64,000 nt of DNA, taken from assembly GCF_900187065.1 (NCBI RefSeq), contig NZ_LT906483.1, positions 806,001-870,000 of the forward strand. The letters are read 5' to 3'. The stretch comes from Mycolicibacterium thermoresistibile (GTDB lineage: Bacteria; Actinomycetota; Actinomycetes; Mycobacteriales; Mycobacteriaceae). Under the pieces are notes generated by a model. That model was given only the letters and a program-made list of their open reading frames with translations. It was not told the origin of the DNA and did not search any database. Shown in pieces: positions 36,199 through 46,018 of this stretch (positions within the stretch are counted from its first letter, which is position 1; each line of letters opens with the position of its first letter). Both the position numbers and the translations under genes were made by a program.

Positions 36199-38431
36199 TA
36201 AACGAGTTCTACCTGGCGCAAAGTGTGCAACTTATGGTGCGGTCCGGTGAGTTTGTGCTGCGCCCAGCGTGCAACTTCCTGTTCTTGAGTGAAGAGGATG
36301 ACCTGGCGGTCAGTTGTGATTTCGAGAAGCAGGTTGAGTATGGCGCTGGTGCGTTCCGCGTCGGTATGGACTGTCACGTCATCGAGAAGAAGTGGGCACG
36401 TGTCGTGTCCTCGGGTTACGTGATCGGCGAGTGCGATTCGCAACAAAAGGTAGATTTGTTCGGCGGTCCCATGGGAGAGCAGTTCAGCCGCTCGCCATGG
36501 GCCGGATTCGCCGCGCACCTGCACCTTCAGGGACGCTGGATCAACGATGGCGTCCGTGTACCGTCCGTCGGTGACTTTCGGCAGCCAATGATTCAAGGTC
36601 TGGACCAGTACTGGTGTGATGTCGCGGTGTATCCGATCTTGGGCGTTTCGAAGGAAATCTCTGGTCCGGTCGAGAGTGTCTTTCAGTTCACGAATGCGCA
36701 TCAAGTCGACCTCGGCGTGGCAAAGCGCTTCCTCCGCCTCCGCCACGCTGGTGATCTGCTTCTCGAATTGTGCTAACTCACCTGTTTTCCTCGCCACCAT
36801 CGCCTCAGCGGCGGCGGCGTCCTCACGAAGCCGGGGTAGGTGTTCGTGGGCAACCGACTCCTCGATGGACTCCGGCGCGTCGGATTCGACCTCATCGCAG
36901 AGTTCATTTGCGCGAGCGATCGCGCGGAGGCAGGCAGCTTCCAAGTCAGCAAGTGACTGGCCGTCAAGAAGTTCTTGGAGTGTGGCCCAGTCCTTCTGTC
37001 TATTGGTGAGGTCGGCCAATCGATTGGAACGCTCTTGGAGCCATTTCTCGAGAGCTTCGACGGCTGACTCAGCATCGTCGGCAACCAGACCGCATAGCTC
37101 GGCAGCCGCGGTCACCTCTCGGGACGCTTGATCTCGGCGTAGTTGGTCCGCGGCAACTCTCTGTTCAGCTTTCTCCACCACCTGCAATTCTCGGAGGAGG
37201 TGATTGCGGCGAGCGGCCTCTCTCGAGCGCGCTGCTCGTTCCCGGCAGTCCCGGTGATAACTGTCGACGGCAAGGCGCAAACCGTCATGGTTCGGCGGTA
37301 CGGAAAGATATCCTCGGTCGGCCAATGCACGGGCAAGCGCTGAGGCTGCATCGTCCAGCGTGACTTGTAGGTCATCCCGTCGTTGCTCCCAATGGGCCTG
37401 GTTTCGCCGGAATTCCTGAATCTTGAGGCGCGCATCCAGGAGATTACGCAATGAACCGGACTCCGCCGCGATACCGAGTTCGGCGCACCGAGCATCCGCA
37501 CGCTCATGTTCTTCGATGGCCTCTTCAGCCCGCTGCTCTGCCGAGCGGAGGGCTGTCCGCGCCTCGGTGAGTTGCCTGGTTGCTACTTCTGTGGGCACCC
37601 TGCGACGCTGGGTGAGACCATAGAGGCCGAACGCGGCCCCAGAAAGTGTGACTAGGACACCGGCCACGACGTGTACGGTTACCAGCAGCGCTAAGCCGAC
37701 CACGGCAAGCGCTACCCCAATACCAATTGATCCAATCGATAGTCGGTCGCGGCGTTGTGCCTGCGCCGCGGCTTCTTCCGCATCTTTCACCCTTTGGAAC
37801 AAGTCCGGTGGGACCGCAGGCACCGCCTTGTCCAGAGATTGGATCAATTCGTAGAGTTCTTGGTCGGTGACCGGGAGTGGCGAGACCGTGGAGCTGGCCG
37901 TCGGTTTCATCCGGGCGTGGGATTCGAGTTGTATCAGAGCCTGATCGAATGCAGCGGCAGCTTGCATCACGCTGTCGTGGGGTTCAATGTCGCCCTCAGG
38001 TACGGCGGGTAGTGCATCGAGCTCTTCTCGAATTTGCCTACTTGTTCGTTGCTGTGGTGATGGTGGAGCGATAGGAGGTTGGGACCGCCACTGCGCCAAC
38101 GCATCGGCGACCAGGTTGGCGAGATCATCGTCTGCCAAAACTGACGGTGGTTCTGTGCCGCCGAGTTTGCTGTCAAGCGCTCGGGCACGTGCTTCCCTGC
38201 GCTGCAGTTCATTCGCCTCATCCCTGGCGCGCGCAGCCTCATACAGTTTCAGTTTTCGGCCGGCTTCTGCCGCGTCGAGCCGTAAGTGATTGACCTGGTC
38301 AACTTCAGCCAGATAGGCTGCATGAGCTTCCTTGGCCTCCACCAGCGCTTGCTTTGCTTCTTCCACACGGGTGATCGCTTTGCGAAGTGGCTTGGTCGAA
38401 TTGCGCCGGTCGCTCCCAATCCGTTCGCGGG
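36198..38431 (-). pseudogene. SbcC/YhaN-like ATPase, 3' part (split by IS21 element)
   Basis: C-terminal three quarters of a large coiled-coil ATPase. Long heptad-rich stretches surround a central hydrophobic pair near the middle (about VALAVVGLALLVTVHVVAGV). At the end come the ABC-type signature LSHGTAEQIYLLLRIAL and Walker B CPLLLDDVTVHTD. These are the features of YhaN/SbcC-type DNA-repair ATPases. The 5' part lies at 41077-41634 beyond the inserted element. Joining at the target duplication gives one continuous frame of 928 aa, with the junction IFAR-ERIGSDRRN. Base composition is visibly less GC-rich than the neighbours. Expression of an active protein from this copy is unlikely. Confidence 0.88.
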
Positions 38432-38492
38432 TGTCGCTTGCCAGGGTGATGGGACCACCTGATTGCCAAGGGGATGGGACCACCGTGGCGCG

Positions 38493-39290
38493 TTACTGAG
38501 GATGCTCGTCGTCGGGGCCGGGGTCAAGCTGGGGTCGGGTGCGTTGTCGGTAGGACGGTCCCTCGATGACCAGGGTGTGGGCCGCGGAGGTCAGCCGGTC
38601 AATGGCTGATTGGGCGAGCAGGGTGTCGGCGGTCATGGTCAGCCATTCGGCGGGCTCGCGGTTCGACGTCACGATGGTGGTCTTGGTGCGGTGGCGTTCG
38701 ACGACGATTTCGTAGAAGTCGCTGGTTTCGGTGGCGTCGAGGGGTCGTAGCGCGAAGTCGTCGATGATGAGGACGTCGACGGCGGCCAGTCGGCGGATCT
38801 CGGCTTCGACGGTGTGGTCGAGCCGGGCGGCGCGTAGCCGGGTGAACAGTTTGTCGGCGCGGCCGAACACGACGGTGTGGCGGCGACGAATAGCCATGTG
38901 CCCCAATGCTGTTGCCAGATGAGTTTTGCCAACACCAACGGGTCCGAGGACGATGGCGGACTGGCCGGCGTCGAGGAACCGCAGTGAGGTCAGATCGCCG
39001 AGCAGGGTGCGATCATAGCGCAGGTCTTCATGTGCGGTCCAGGTGTCGAACCGCATGGTGGGGTCGAGCCCGGCTTTGGCCGCTCGTAGTGCGGCGGAGC
39101 GGGATTCGCGTCTGGAGACCTCGTCGGCGAGCAGTGTTTCGAGAAAGCCGATGTGGCTGAGTTTGTGTTGGCGGGCCAGGGCGGCGCGTTCGGGCGGGGT
39201 GTCGGCCATCGCTCCGAGTTTGAGGGCCTTGAGCAGTCTGAGCAGATCAGCGCCGATAGGGTCGGTGGCGCCACGGTGGGTGGTGGTCAT
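38493..39290 (-). CDS. istB: IS21-family helper ATPase IstB (265 aa)
   Basis: DnaC/IstB-type AAA+ protein with Walker A GPVGVGKTH, Walker B VLIIDDFAL and sensor TSNREPAEW. It assists the transposase by choosing and remodelling target DNA. Intact, and separated from the istA stop by one base, so probably translated by coupling. Confidence 0.93.
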   Translation of the reverse strand: MTTTHRGATDPIGADLLRLLKALKLGAMADTPPERAALARQHKLSHIGFLETLLADEVSRRESRSAALRAAKAGLDPTMRFDTWTAHEDLRYDRTLLGDLTSLRFLDAGQSAIVLGPVGVGKTHLATALGHMAIRRRHTVVFGRADKLFTRLRAARLDHTVEAEIRRLAAVDVLIIDDFALRPLDATETSDFYEIVVERHRTKTTIVTSNREPAEWLTMTADTLLAQSAIDRLTSAAHTLVIEGPSYRQRTRPQLDPGPDDEHPQ

Positions 39291-39291
39291 G

Positions 39292-40914
39292 TCAGCGGGT
39301 CTCCTCGGGATCGGTACCGGGTACGGCGGTCAATGATGTTGGGGTGGAGTTGAATTCGGATGGATCGCGGACAAACCGGGTCGCGGTGTGGCCGACTGCC
39401 TGTGGCAGTGCCGGGGCGCTGGTCTCGGTGGCGCGCTCCAGCATGGAGGCGATCTTGTTCACCGAGACGACATCGAGATCCAGCGATAGCGAGCAGGCTT
39501 GTTCGACCCGCGCTGCGCCGTAGCGCCGTACCAGGCCCAGCAGGCGGTAGACCGTGCGCATCCGGGTCCAGGGCAGCCGGTCATCGAGGATGCGTTCGGC
39601 GTAGATCCCCACGTGGGGGCCGTGGGAGGCGCAGGTGGCGATCAACGCCGCCACATCCCGCAGGGCGTAGCCGGTCTTGTGTTCGGGCAGATCGGTGGGG
39701 TCGGTACTGCGCCCACCGGGCCGCTGGCGGGGGTGAACCTTGACCAGCACGCCGCGGTGGTAGAACTTCACGAGCTCGGTGTCGGCGCGCACGTCCAAGC
39801 GCTGTCCTATCCAGCACTCGGGCAGCGAGTACAGCGCCTTGCCGACCTCGGCGTGGAAATCGCGGTGCACCTTGACCGTCTTGAACACCGGCACGTCATA
39901 GACCTCCGGCGCCGGCAGCAGCTTCGGTTGTTCCTCGGCGGTGAACACCTGCCCCGGCTGTGCGCAGGTGGTGCCGTGGGTGCGGGTGCCCGCCGTGTCA
40001 CGACACCACCGCACGGCGGCCTGCTGCGCTTGCTCAAGGCTGGTGAATGTTTCACCGTCCCAGAAGTTTCGGCGCACGTAATGCACGGCGCGTTCCACGC
40101 GCGGCTTGTCTTTCGGCGAGGCCACCCTCGCCGGGTCGGTCAGGAACCCGGCATGGCCGGCGTAGTCCAGCCAGCCCTGGCTGAACTGCGGGTTGACCGC
40201 ATCGGCGGCGGCGATCACCGGTTTGAGATTGTCGGGGATCAGCACCGCGAACACGCCCCCGAAGAACTCCCACGCCGCCTCGCATCCGGCGATCACCGCG
40301 GCCAGGGTCTGCGAGTAGGACAGCCACACGAACATGTGTCGGGAGTACACCGCGGTGAAGATCAGGGCATGCACCTTGCGGCGCCGCCCGTCGGCGGGGT
40401 CGGTGAGCATCCCCAAATAGCCAAAATCGATCTGGCACTCCACCCCGGGATCACCATCGGCGACCCGTACTGTGAGGTCCTTGCGGCCGAAACCGCAACG
40501 CTGGCTGGCGAATCGATGCAATGTCCGGTACGGCACCACACAGCCCTGCCGACCCAGCAGGGTGTGGATCTTGGTCACCGTCAACGGCCGCTGCTCTGCC
40601 GTGCCAGCCACCCAGGCAGTGATCTGATCCTCGAACCCCAAAAGCTGCTCCCACGCCGCCCCGTGGCCATCAGGGCGCACCGGACGCACCGCTTCGGCGA
40701 CCAACCCGATCAGGCCGTCATCAATCGCGCTGGGATCAGCGTCGCGGCGCAGACCGGCCCCCTGGGCGGCCTCGACATAGCGCCGCACCGTCTTGCGGTC
40801 CAGGCCGCAATGCGCGGCGATCGTGCGATAGCCCGGCGCCGGCAACCCCGCGACCCCCAGCCACACCCGTAACACTTCTCTGATCTCATTCACACTGACC
40901 TCCCGAAAAGCCAT
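39292..40914 (-). CDS. istA: IS21-family transposase IstA (540 aa)
   Basis: N-terminal helix-turn-helix (TIAAHCGLDRKTVRRYVEAA) for terminal-repeat binding. An RNase H-like DDE core has Asp in ECQIDFGYLG, Asp in VLIPDNLKP and Glu in KPRVERAVHYVR. The C-terminal half is a beta-barrel region. Full length and apparently active. The ATG follows within about 75 bases of the inner repeats of the element's right end. Confidence 0.94.
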   Translation of the reverse strand: MAFREVSVNEIREVLRVWLGVAGLPAPGYRTIAAHCGLDRKTVRRYVEAAQGAGLRRDADPSAIDDGLIGLVAEAVRPVRPDGHGAAWEQLLGFEDQITAWVAGTAEQRPLTVTKIHTLLGRQGCVVPYRTLHRFASQRCGFGRKDLTVRVADGDPGVECQIDFGYLGMLTDPADGRRRKVHALIFTAVYSRHMFVWLSYSQTLAAVIAGCEAAWEFFGGVFAVLIPDNLKPVIAAADAVNPQFSQGWLDYAGHAGFLTDPARVASPKDKPRVERAVHYVRRNFWDGETFTSLEQAQQAAVRWCRDTAGTRTHGTTCAQPGQVFTAEEQPKLLPAPEVYDVPVFKTVKVHRDFHAEVGKALYSLPECWIGQRLDVRADTELVKFYHRGVLVKVHPRQRPGGRSTDPTDLPEHKTGYALRDVAALIATCASHGPHVGIYAERILDDRLPWTRMRTVYRLLGLVRRYGAARVEQACSLSLDLDVVSVNKIASMLERATETSAPALPQAVGHTATRFVRDPSEFNSTPTSLTAVPGTDPEETR

Positions 40915-41076
40915 GCCCGCCGACCTCCGTGACTTGAGCCGTCACGACCGATCGAACGAACAAACGAAAAGACCACCGACGCGACGCGCCGGTGGTCCCA
41001 TAACTGGCAATCCAGGTGGTCCCATCACCCTGGCAAAAATCAGGTCACACTGGTCCCATCCTCATGGCAGACGACA

Positions 41077-41634
41077 GCGGGCAAAAATATCAAGGCGTTC
41101 GATTGCTTTCGCTGCACTTCCGGAACTACCCGCAGTGGCCGCTGCACGTTGTAGGTGGTCTTGGAGTGCGTTGGCGTCTTTGACGACACGCATCACCTGA
41201 CCTTGATTGATGCAGGCTGTCGCAACGAAGGTCGATCGGTCGAGGCCTAGCCATAGCGAGGCGTCGGGTGTCCCGTCGTTCATGATTTCGGCAGAGACAT
41301 CGCGCCCCATCTTGAGGTCAAACGCATGGCAGTCGACCTTGTTGGCAAGGTCCTGACGCATTTCGATCAGTCGGCCGTCGTCAAGGTGAAGCTGTGTGGT
41401 GACCAGCCACTGGTCATGGCCCCACGGCTTGTGCCGATCCGCAAACTGTCGGTCGGACGTCGTCGGCGGTCCTTTTCGTCGAGGCAAACCGCAAATCGCG
41501 GCAAAGATCGCTCCATGCCAGGAGGATTTTCCGCTTTCGTTATTCCCGACAACGACCGTCATTCCCTCGCCGAACTCGAGGGTTTCATCGCGGAGCGGTC
41601 CGAATGCGTGTGCTGTTACAGAACGAATCCGCAT
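41077..41634 (-). pseudogene. SbcC/YhaN-like ATPase, 5' part (split by IS21 element)
   Basis: First 186 codons of the disrupted ATPase, beginning MRIRSVTAHAFGPLRD with Walker A GNNESGKSS, the AAA_27/SMC-type start. Its ATG overlaps the stop of the metallophosphoesterase as TAATG. The reading frame reaches the target duplication in phase (IFAR) and continues at 38426 when the element is removed. With the element present, the frame adds only CRLP before stopping inside the right end of the IS. Confidence 0.88.
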
Positions 41635-42759
41635 TATAAAATCTCCATCTCGTCGATTCCCTCATCGAGCGCTCGGAGTCCGGCGCGCAACACCCAGTGG
41701 CGTTGATCTTCAGAAAGTGAATCGGACTCGATCACGTCACGGACGAACTGACCTCGAACAGTCTGCTCCTGCTTGACACGTTCGATGTCGTATGACGGGG
41801 CGAAGGATACCTTGCCGAACTGCACCACCAAGGCGTCGAGATGAGCTGTGAGATGAGCTGGTGGTGACCACTCCGTGTCGTTCAGGCGGAAATCGACGGT
41901 GGGTTCTATCTCTCCTTCGAGCGTAACGCGAACGGCACCACGAAATTCTGATACTTCATCGGCGATTCTCTGCAGTATTTGAGTCTTGTGGGTAGCGCCG
42001 GTCACGTTCACACGAACGTCGCTGACCTCTGACGTCGCCACGGTCACCCTTTCGCGAGAGACGGACCCATCTTCTGCGATCTCAACGAGTACCGTTGAGC
42101 CCTGCCAATCTTCGCCGAAATTCAATGGGTCCGGATTACCGGGATAGGTGTGATGTTCGGCATCGACCGGCTTATGAAAGTGGCCTACCAGGGCATGGTG
42201 CAACCCTGAACCGGGAATCTGGTCGGCGGTGAATGGTGCGTGGGGCACTTTCCCGTCTTGTTGAAAGGGTAGATCTCCCTGAGCCGAACCGTGGAAAAGT
42301 CCGATGTGTATCCCCTCTCGGTCCACTCGGAAGTTCTCTAGGAACCCAGGGGTGTTCGCAGGTGCGCAATGCGCCGCGCCCCAGAGGGTGATCCCATCCG
42401 CCAGCGGAACGGGTTCGAGTTCAGGGGTACTGAAGACATGGACATTGTCCGACCAGTCCACTTGGCGGTAGATGCTTTGGTGGTCCGAACCAGTCATGGT
42501 TGCCCGGAGCAATGAAGACCGGTATCGGAGCGAGCTCGGCGAAGCTGTCTCGTAGGAATTCCTTCGTGTCAGGTGTGAACCGGTCGTGCTCATAGAGGTC
42601 TCCGCCACAAGTCAACGCATCCACTTGGCGCTCAGCGCCCAGCTGGCAAATCTTCTCGAGGGTATGCCGCAGTGCTAGGCGACGACTTTCTGCGTAACGC
42701 GGTTCAGCCCACCGAAAGTGGGTGTCCAGATGTAGATCTGCGAAATGTAACAACCTCAC
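41634..42759 (-). pseudogene. SbcD/YhaO-like metallophosphoesterase with one-base frameshift
   Basis: N-terminal frame (42759 to about 42478) has ADLHLD, GGDLYEHDR and GNHDWFGP, the first metal motifs of Mre11/SbcD nucleases. The next frame continues with SIYRQVDWSDNVHVF, then GLFHGS and GHFHKP, the remaining metal motifs. The two meet at a TTT run on the plus strand (42476-42478). One base fewer there restores GPPSIYRQ, giving about 374 aa. GTG start at 42759 has AAGGGG upstream. It is coupled to the ATPase gene and would form a DNA-end-processing complex with it. A sequencing error at the homopolymer is the main alternative. Confidence 0.82.
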
Positions 42760-43208
42760 CGCAACCCCTTGTTCCCCTGCTACTCACCGCGTTCGCGGGT
42801 AGAAATTTGAAACCGCAAGAACACTGGGGCCGTGCGCTATCCGATGCTGGCCACGGCGCTACCGCTACTCCGGTACTCAGTGAGAAATGGTAGACGCGCA
42901 TCTTCGAGTTGTCTCAAAGATTCGACACAATTTTTGTTGAGCTCGCGTTTGCTCCATGACGTAAGAATTCGGCGCAGCACCGGAATGCTCAAGTGGCGCC
43001 GATACTGTGCCGCTCCGCCCCCTCCATCTCAAGCCTTCCGATGTTGGCCAGAGCGGCGACACCTGCCACCGCCATCAATGTCGGACGGTTGTGCTGGCGA
43101 AGCTGCCGATGCGACCAGTCCTCTAGATCGGATTTGGTGATCGTCTAAACGACATGGCGACGGGACCCGCCGGTAGCTGAAGGTAGTTGGTAGCGGCAGC
43201 GGGGCACC
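42760..43208. other. Gap of about 450 bases without a convincing gene
   Basis: Holds only short unrelated frames on either strand. The stretch around 42890-42990 is distinctly AT-richer than its surroundings. The promoter of the metallophosphoesterase-ATPase pair must lie in its left half; CCGCGTTCGCGG near 42788 is a short hairpin. The right part precedes the 3' end of the HNH gene. It may mark the edge of an acquired segment. Confidence 0.5.
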
Positions 43209-44285
43209 TTACTCCCACCGCGGCAGAAAGCTGATATCCAGACGCTCACTGCGCTTGTACCCCGACCAAGTCGGAACACCTTCGGGTTGTCCGCGGTAGA
43301 TGCCCCGCGCGGCTGCCACCACCCGCGCACGCTGGGTCGGCCACTGGATTTCGGACGCGATCTGCTCGAGCACCGCGTGGTCTCGCTCCAGCACGTTGTC
43401 CATGATCGACACCGCGGGCAGCGCACCGCTCTTGTCCCCGTTGCACCGGGCGCAGGCCAACACCAGGTTGGCCAACCCATCGATGCCGACCAGTGACCAG
43501 GGCAGTACGTGATCGATGGGATTGTTCGCCGGCAGGTGTGTGCCGCAGTAGAAGCAGTGCGGGCCGAACGCTTCCTTGAACGGTTCTCGCACCACCGCCA
43601 GTGCTGTGCGTTCCCGGCCGAACAGATGCCCGGCGACGTCGGGCACCTCGGCGTCGAGGAACTTGTTCATCCGCCGCACATCTTCGACCCACATGATCTC
43701 CAGCGCGGGTTTCAACAGACCCGCCAGCCGCGCCAGCCCGTGTGCGACGCCGGGTTTCAACTCGATGCTGTCCCCGTGCGCACGCAACGCCGATCGCGAG
43801 ATCTGATCGTGCAGGAACGAGTCGTCGTACAGAAACGGATCCCCGGCAGCCGCGCTGGGCAGCTTCTGCAGACGGTGCAACGGCTGCTGTGCCAGACACA
43901 TGGTGATCTCTTCGATGGCCTGCCGGTACACCTCCGGCGCCCGCATCCGGGCGATGTCGACCGAACAGTTTCTCCCGCCGGCCGCCGCGGCGTCGCGCAG
44001 CTTGGTCACCGCGCTGAGGATCCGCGCCCGGGGCTGAGTGGACTGGCGCAACTCATGCCCGTCGAACGGCCGGACCTGCTGCCAGTAGATCTCCAGCACC
44101 CGGTGTGCCAACTCCGGAATCGGTACCGTCAGAGCATCATCGGGCATCTCGGGCAGGTTCTCGATGCAGTGCTCGATCAACGCCATCAACGTCGCCAGCT
44201 TGTAGGTCGCGGTGCGCAACCCCTGCTCCAGGATGGCCACGACTCGCTGCCCCAGCAGTAGCGGATCCTGCGCGTCCGTACCCAT
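43209..44285 (-). CDS. HNH endonuclease domain protein (358 aa)
   Basis: The C-terminal third carries an HNH nuclease: CFYCGTHLPANNPIDHVLPW, then NLVLACARCNGDKSG. The two Cys pairs would hold structural zinc, and the His of IDHVLPW would act with Mg. The N-terminal 200 residues are helical and unrecognised; they may recognise DNA or a partner. ATG at 44285 has GGTGGGGG upstream; an earlier in-frame ATG at 44324 lacks a ribosome site. Divergent from a zinc-finger protein gene. Could be a restriction-type or defence nuclease; not part of a phage genome as far as the surroundings show. Confidence 0.85.
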   Translation of the reverse strand: MGTDAQDPLLLGQRVVAILEQGLRTATYKLATLMALIEHCIENLPEMPDDALTVPIPELAHRVLEIYWQQVRPFDGHELRQSTQPRARILSAVTKLRDAAAAGGRNCSVDIARMRAPEVYRQAIEEITMCLAQQPLHRLQKLPSAAAGDPFLYDDSFLHDQISRSALRAHGDSIELKPGVAHGLARLAGLLKPALEIMWVEDVRRMNKFLDAEVPDVAGHLFGRERTALAVVREPFKEAFGPHCFYCGTHLPANNPIDHVLPWSLVGIDGLANLVLACARCNGDKSGALPAVSIMDNVLERDHAVLEQIASEIQWPTQRARVVAAARGIYRGQPEGVPTWSGYKRSERLDISFLPRWE

Positions 44286-44430
44286 GACCCCCACCGTCGA
44301 TCCAGCCAGACCAATGGCCCGCATTATGGCGTAGCCCGCCGACGAAGTGGCCCTGAAACGGCAGGTCCGATTCCCGGCAGCGAAGCCAGGAGACTCCGAA
44401 AGTGTCGGTGCCAACTGGGATAATGATGAC

Positions 44431-45303
44431 GTGGAGCAAACTACTGAGCGGCTGCATATCGTCGAGAGCACGGACTGGAAGGCGGCGGTGATCTCACTGC
44501 TGGACTCCCGCTACCCGTTCTGCCCCTGGCGTTACGGCTTCGGTGAGGCCCGGGCCGGGGAACCCGTCGCCATGGTCCTCAACACCGAACCCGCGTCGGT
44601 GCTGACCTCGGTGGGCAGGCTCGGCGTCGACGGGCGCCCCGATCTGGCGGTGATCGCGTGGCCCTTCCGCGGCCCGGGGCTGGTGGACCTCGCCACGCTG
44701 ACGATGGTCCTGGGCCTCGACGAGGACCCGAGGGAAAGCTGGCAGCTGACCGGCGACGCCGCGCAGCGGATGGAATCCACGTTGCTGGAGTGCGAGTACC
44801 GGCACGACCACGCCACCCTGTTCGGGCACTCGACGGTGGTGCAGGCCCGCATCCTGCTGCGCTCGGACGGCCTGTGCACCGGCTGTGACAACCTCCTCGA
44901 CCTCGCACGCGACGATGCGGAGACGAATTTCCACATCCACACCGTCGGTGTGCCGCCGCGGGAAGCGCCGCAGGTCCTGGTCAGGACCGAGCGCGTACCG
45001 AGCTATTACTACGGGCCGATACCGGATGACTACTGGCGGCCCGACCTGCCCGCCGACTGGCCCGGTGTGCTGTGCACCAGATGCAAACGTCGCATGGACG
45101 AGGACGGCCACACCAGCCTGCTCGACTTCCGGTTCTCCCAGCATCCGAAGTGCCCGAGTTGCGGTGCGCAGCGCACCCAGCGTGCGATGTTCGGCGAACT
45201 GGCTGTTCGCAGTTACAGCGAAATCCTGCCGTGGCGCGATCCGCGCGGCTGCATCGTCACCAACGACATCTGGACCTGTGCCGAATGCCTGCACCGCTGG
45301 TGA
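44431..45303 (+). CDS. Zinc-finger (HNH-like) protein of unknown function (290 aa)
   Basis: Four Cys pairs are spread over the C-terminal half: CTGCDNLL, CTRCKRRM, CPSCGAQ and CAECLHRW. FHIHTV follows the first pair, a layout that recalls a degenerate HNH or treble-clef fold. The N-terminal half (YPFCPWRYGFGEARAGEP onward) is not recognised. Start chosen at GTG 44431; the frame opens at 44347. It diverges from the HNH nuclease gene across about 145 bases, so the two may be co-regulated. Confidence 0.65.
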   Translation: MEQTTERLHIVESTDWKAAVISLLDSRYPFCPWRYGFGEARAGEPVAMVLNTEPASVLTSVGRLGVDGRPDLAVIAWPFRGPGLVDLATLTMVLGLDEDPRESWQLTGDAAQRMESTLLECEYRHDHATLFGHSTVVQARILLRSDGLCTGCDNLLDLARDDAETNFHIHTVGVPPREAPQVLVRTERVPSYYYGPIPDDYWRPDLPADWPGVLCTRCKRRMDEDGHTSLLDFRFSQHPKCPSCGAQRTQRAMFGELAVRSYSEILPWRDPRGCIVTNDIWTCAECLHRW

Positions 45304-45337
45304 CTCGAACCCACACCCCACACGTACCCTCACCTCC

Positions 45338-45904
45338 GTGAGCGAGCAGGACCGCATCCGCTGGGACGACCGCTACCGCAGCCGACCCGCATCCGACCCG
45401 GCGGCAGCAGAGCTACCGGACGTGTTCACCCCCTATGAGGACCGGTTTCCCGCCACCGGCCACGCCCTCGACCTGGCCTGCGGAGCAGGGCCGGCGAGTG
45501 TGTGGCTGGCCCGGCGCGGTATGGACGTTCTGGGTGTCGACGTATCCCCTATCGCCATCGCCCAGGCCCGGGCGTTGGCCGCGGCCAACGGTGTCAGCAA
45601 CCGGTGCCGATTCGAGGTCTTCGACCTCGACGACGGTCTGCCCGCCGGCCCACCCGCCGACGTCATCCTCTGCCACCTCTACCGCGACCCCCGGCTCGAC
45701 AGGCCGATCATCGAGCGGCTGGCGCCCGGCGGGCTGCTGGCGATCACCGTGCTCAGTGAGGTCGGCGTCGGCCCGGGCCGGTTCCGGGCCGCTCCGGGGG
45801 AGCTGACCACCGCGTTTGCCGAGCTGGAGCCCATCGCCGTCGGTGAGGCCGACGGCCGGGCCTGGCTGCTGGCCCGGAAGGCCCCCGAGACGCAGACCAT
45901 CTGA
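45338..45904 (+). CDS. Class I SAM-dependent methyltransferase (188 aa)
   Basis: Motif I ALDLACGAGPASVWLARRG, the acidic post-I residue in VLGVDVSPIAIAQA, and a motif IV region DVILCHLYRDP identify a small Rossmann methyltransferase of the tellurite-resistance TehB-like or thiopurine type. GTG start at 45338. It follows the zinc-finger gene by 34 bases. The substrate cannot be deduced. Confidence 0.85.
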   Translation: MSEQDRIRWDDRYRSRPASDPAAAELPDVFTPYEDRFPATGHALDLACGAGPASVWLARRGMDVLGVDVSPIAIAQARALAAANGVSNRCRFEVFDLDDGLPAGPPADVILCHLYRDPRLDRPIIERLAPGGLLAITVLSEVGVGPGRFRAAPGELTTAFAELEPIAVGEADGRAWLLARKAPETQTI

Positions 45905-46018
45905 ACCCGCCACAGCCTGTCTCCGCCCGCTGCTATGGTGCCGGGACAGTACCTCGGGGGATATGGAATTGCGAGCGTCAGTCCACGCACACAACGAATC
46001 CGGCCGCAGGGGGCGCCG

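Larger units (their letters stand above)
38432..41076. mobile_element. IS21-family insertion sequence, 2645 bp, with 5-bp target duplication GCGGG
   Basis: Ends read TGTCGCTTGCC (38432 on) and, on the other strand, TGTCGTCTGCC (41076 backwards). They are flanked by GCGGG at 38427-38431 and 41077-41081. Inside each end the unit TTGCCAnnnnnATGGGACCA is repeated: two copies on the left (38439-38486) and three on the right (about 40989-41070), the multiple terminal repeats known from IS21. It carries istA and istB on the minus strand, both intact. It interrupts the SbcC/YhaN-like ATPase gene. Confidence 0.93.

Noticed and set aside
36072..36776. 234-aa plus-strand frame after the ABC ATPase gene
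   Set aside because: Most of it is antisense to the ATPase pseudogene, and the first 40 residues match nothing known.
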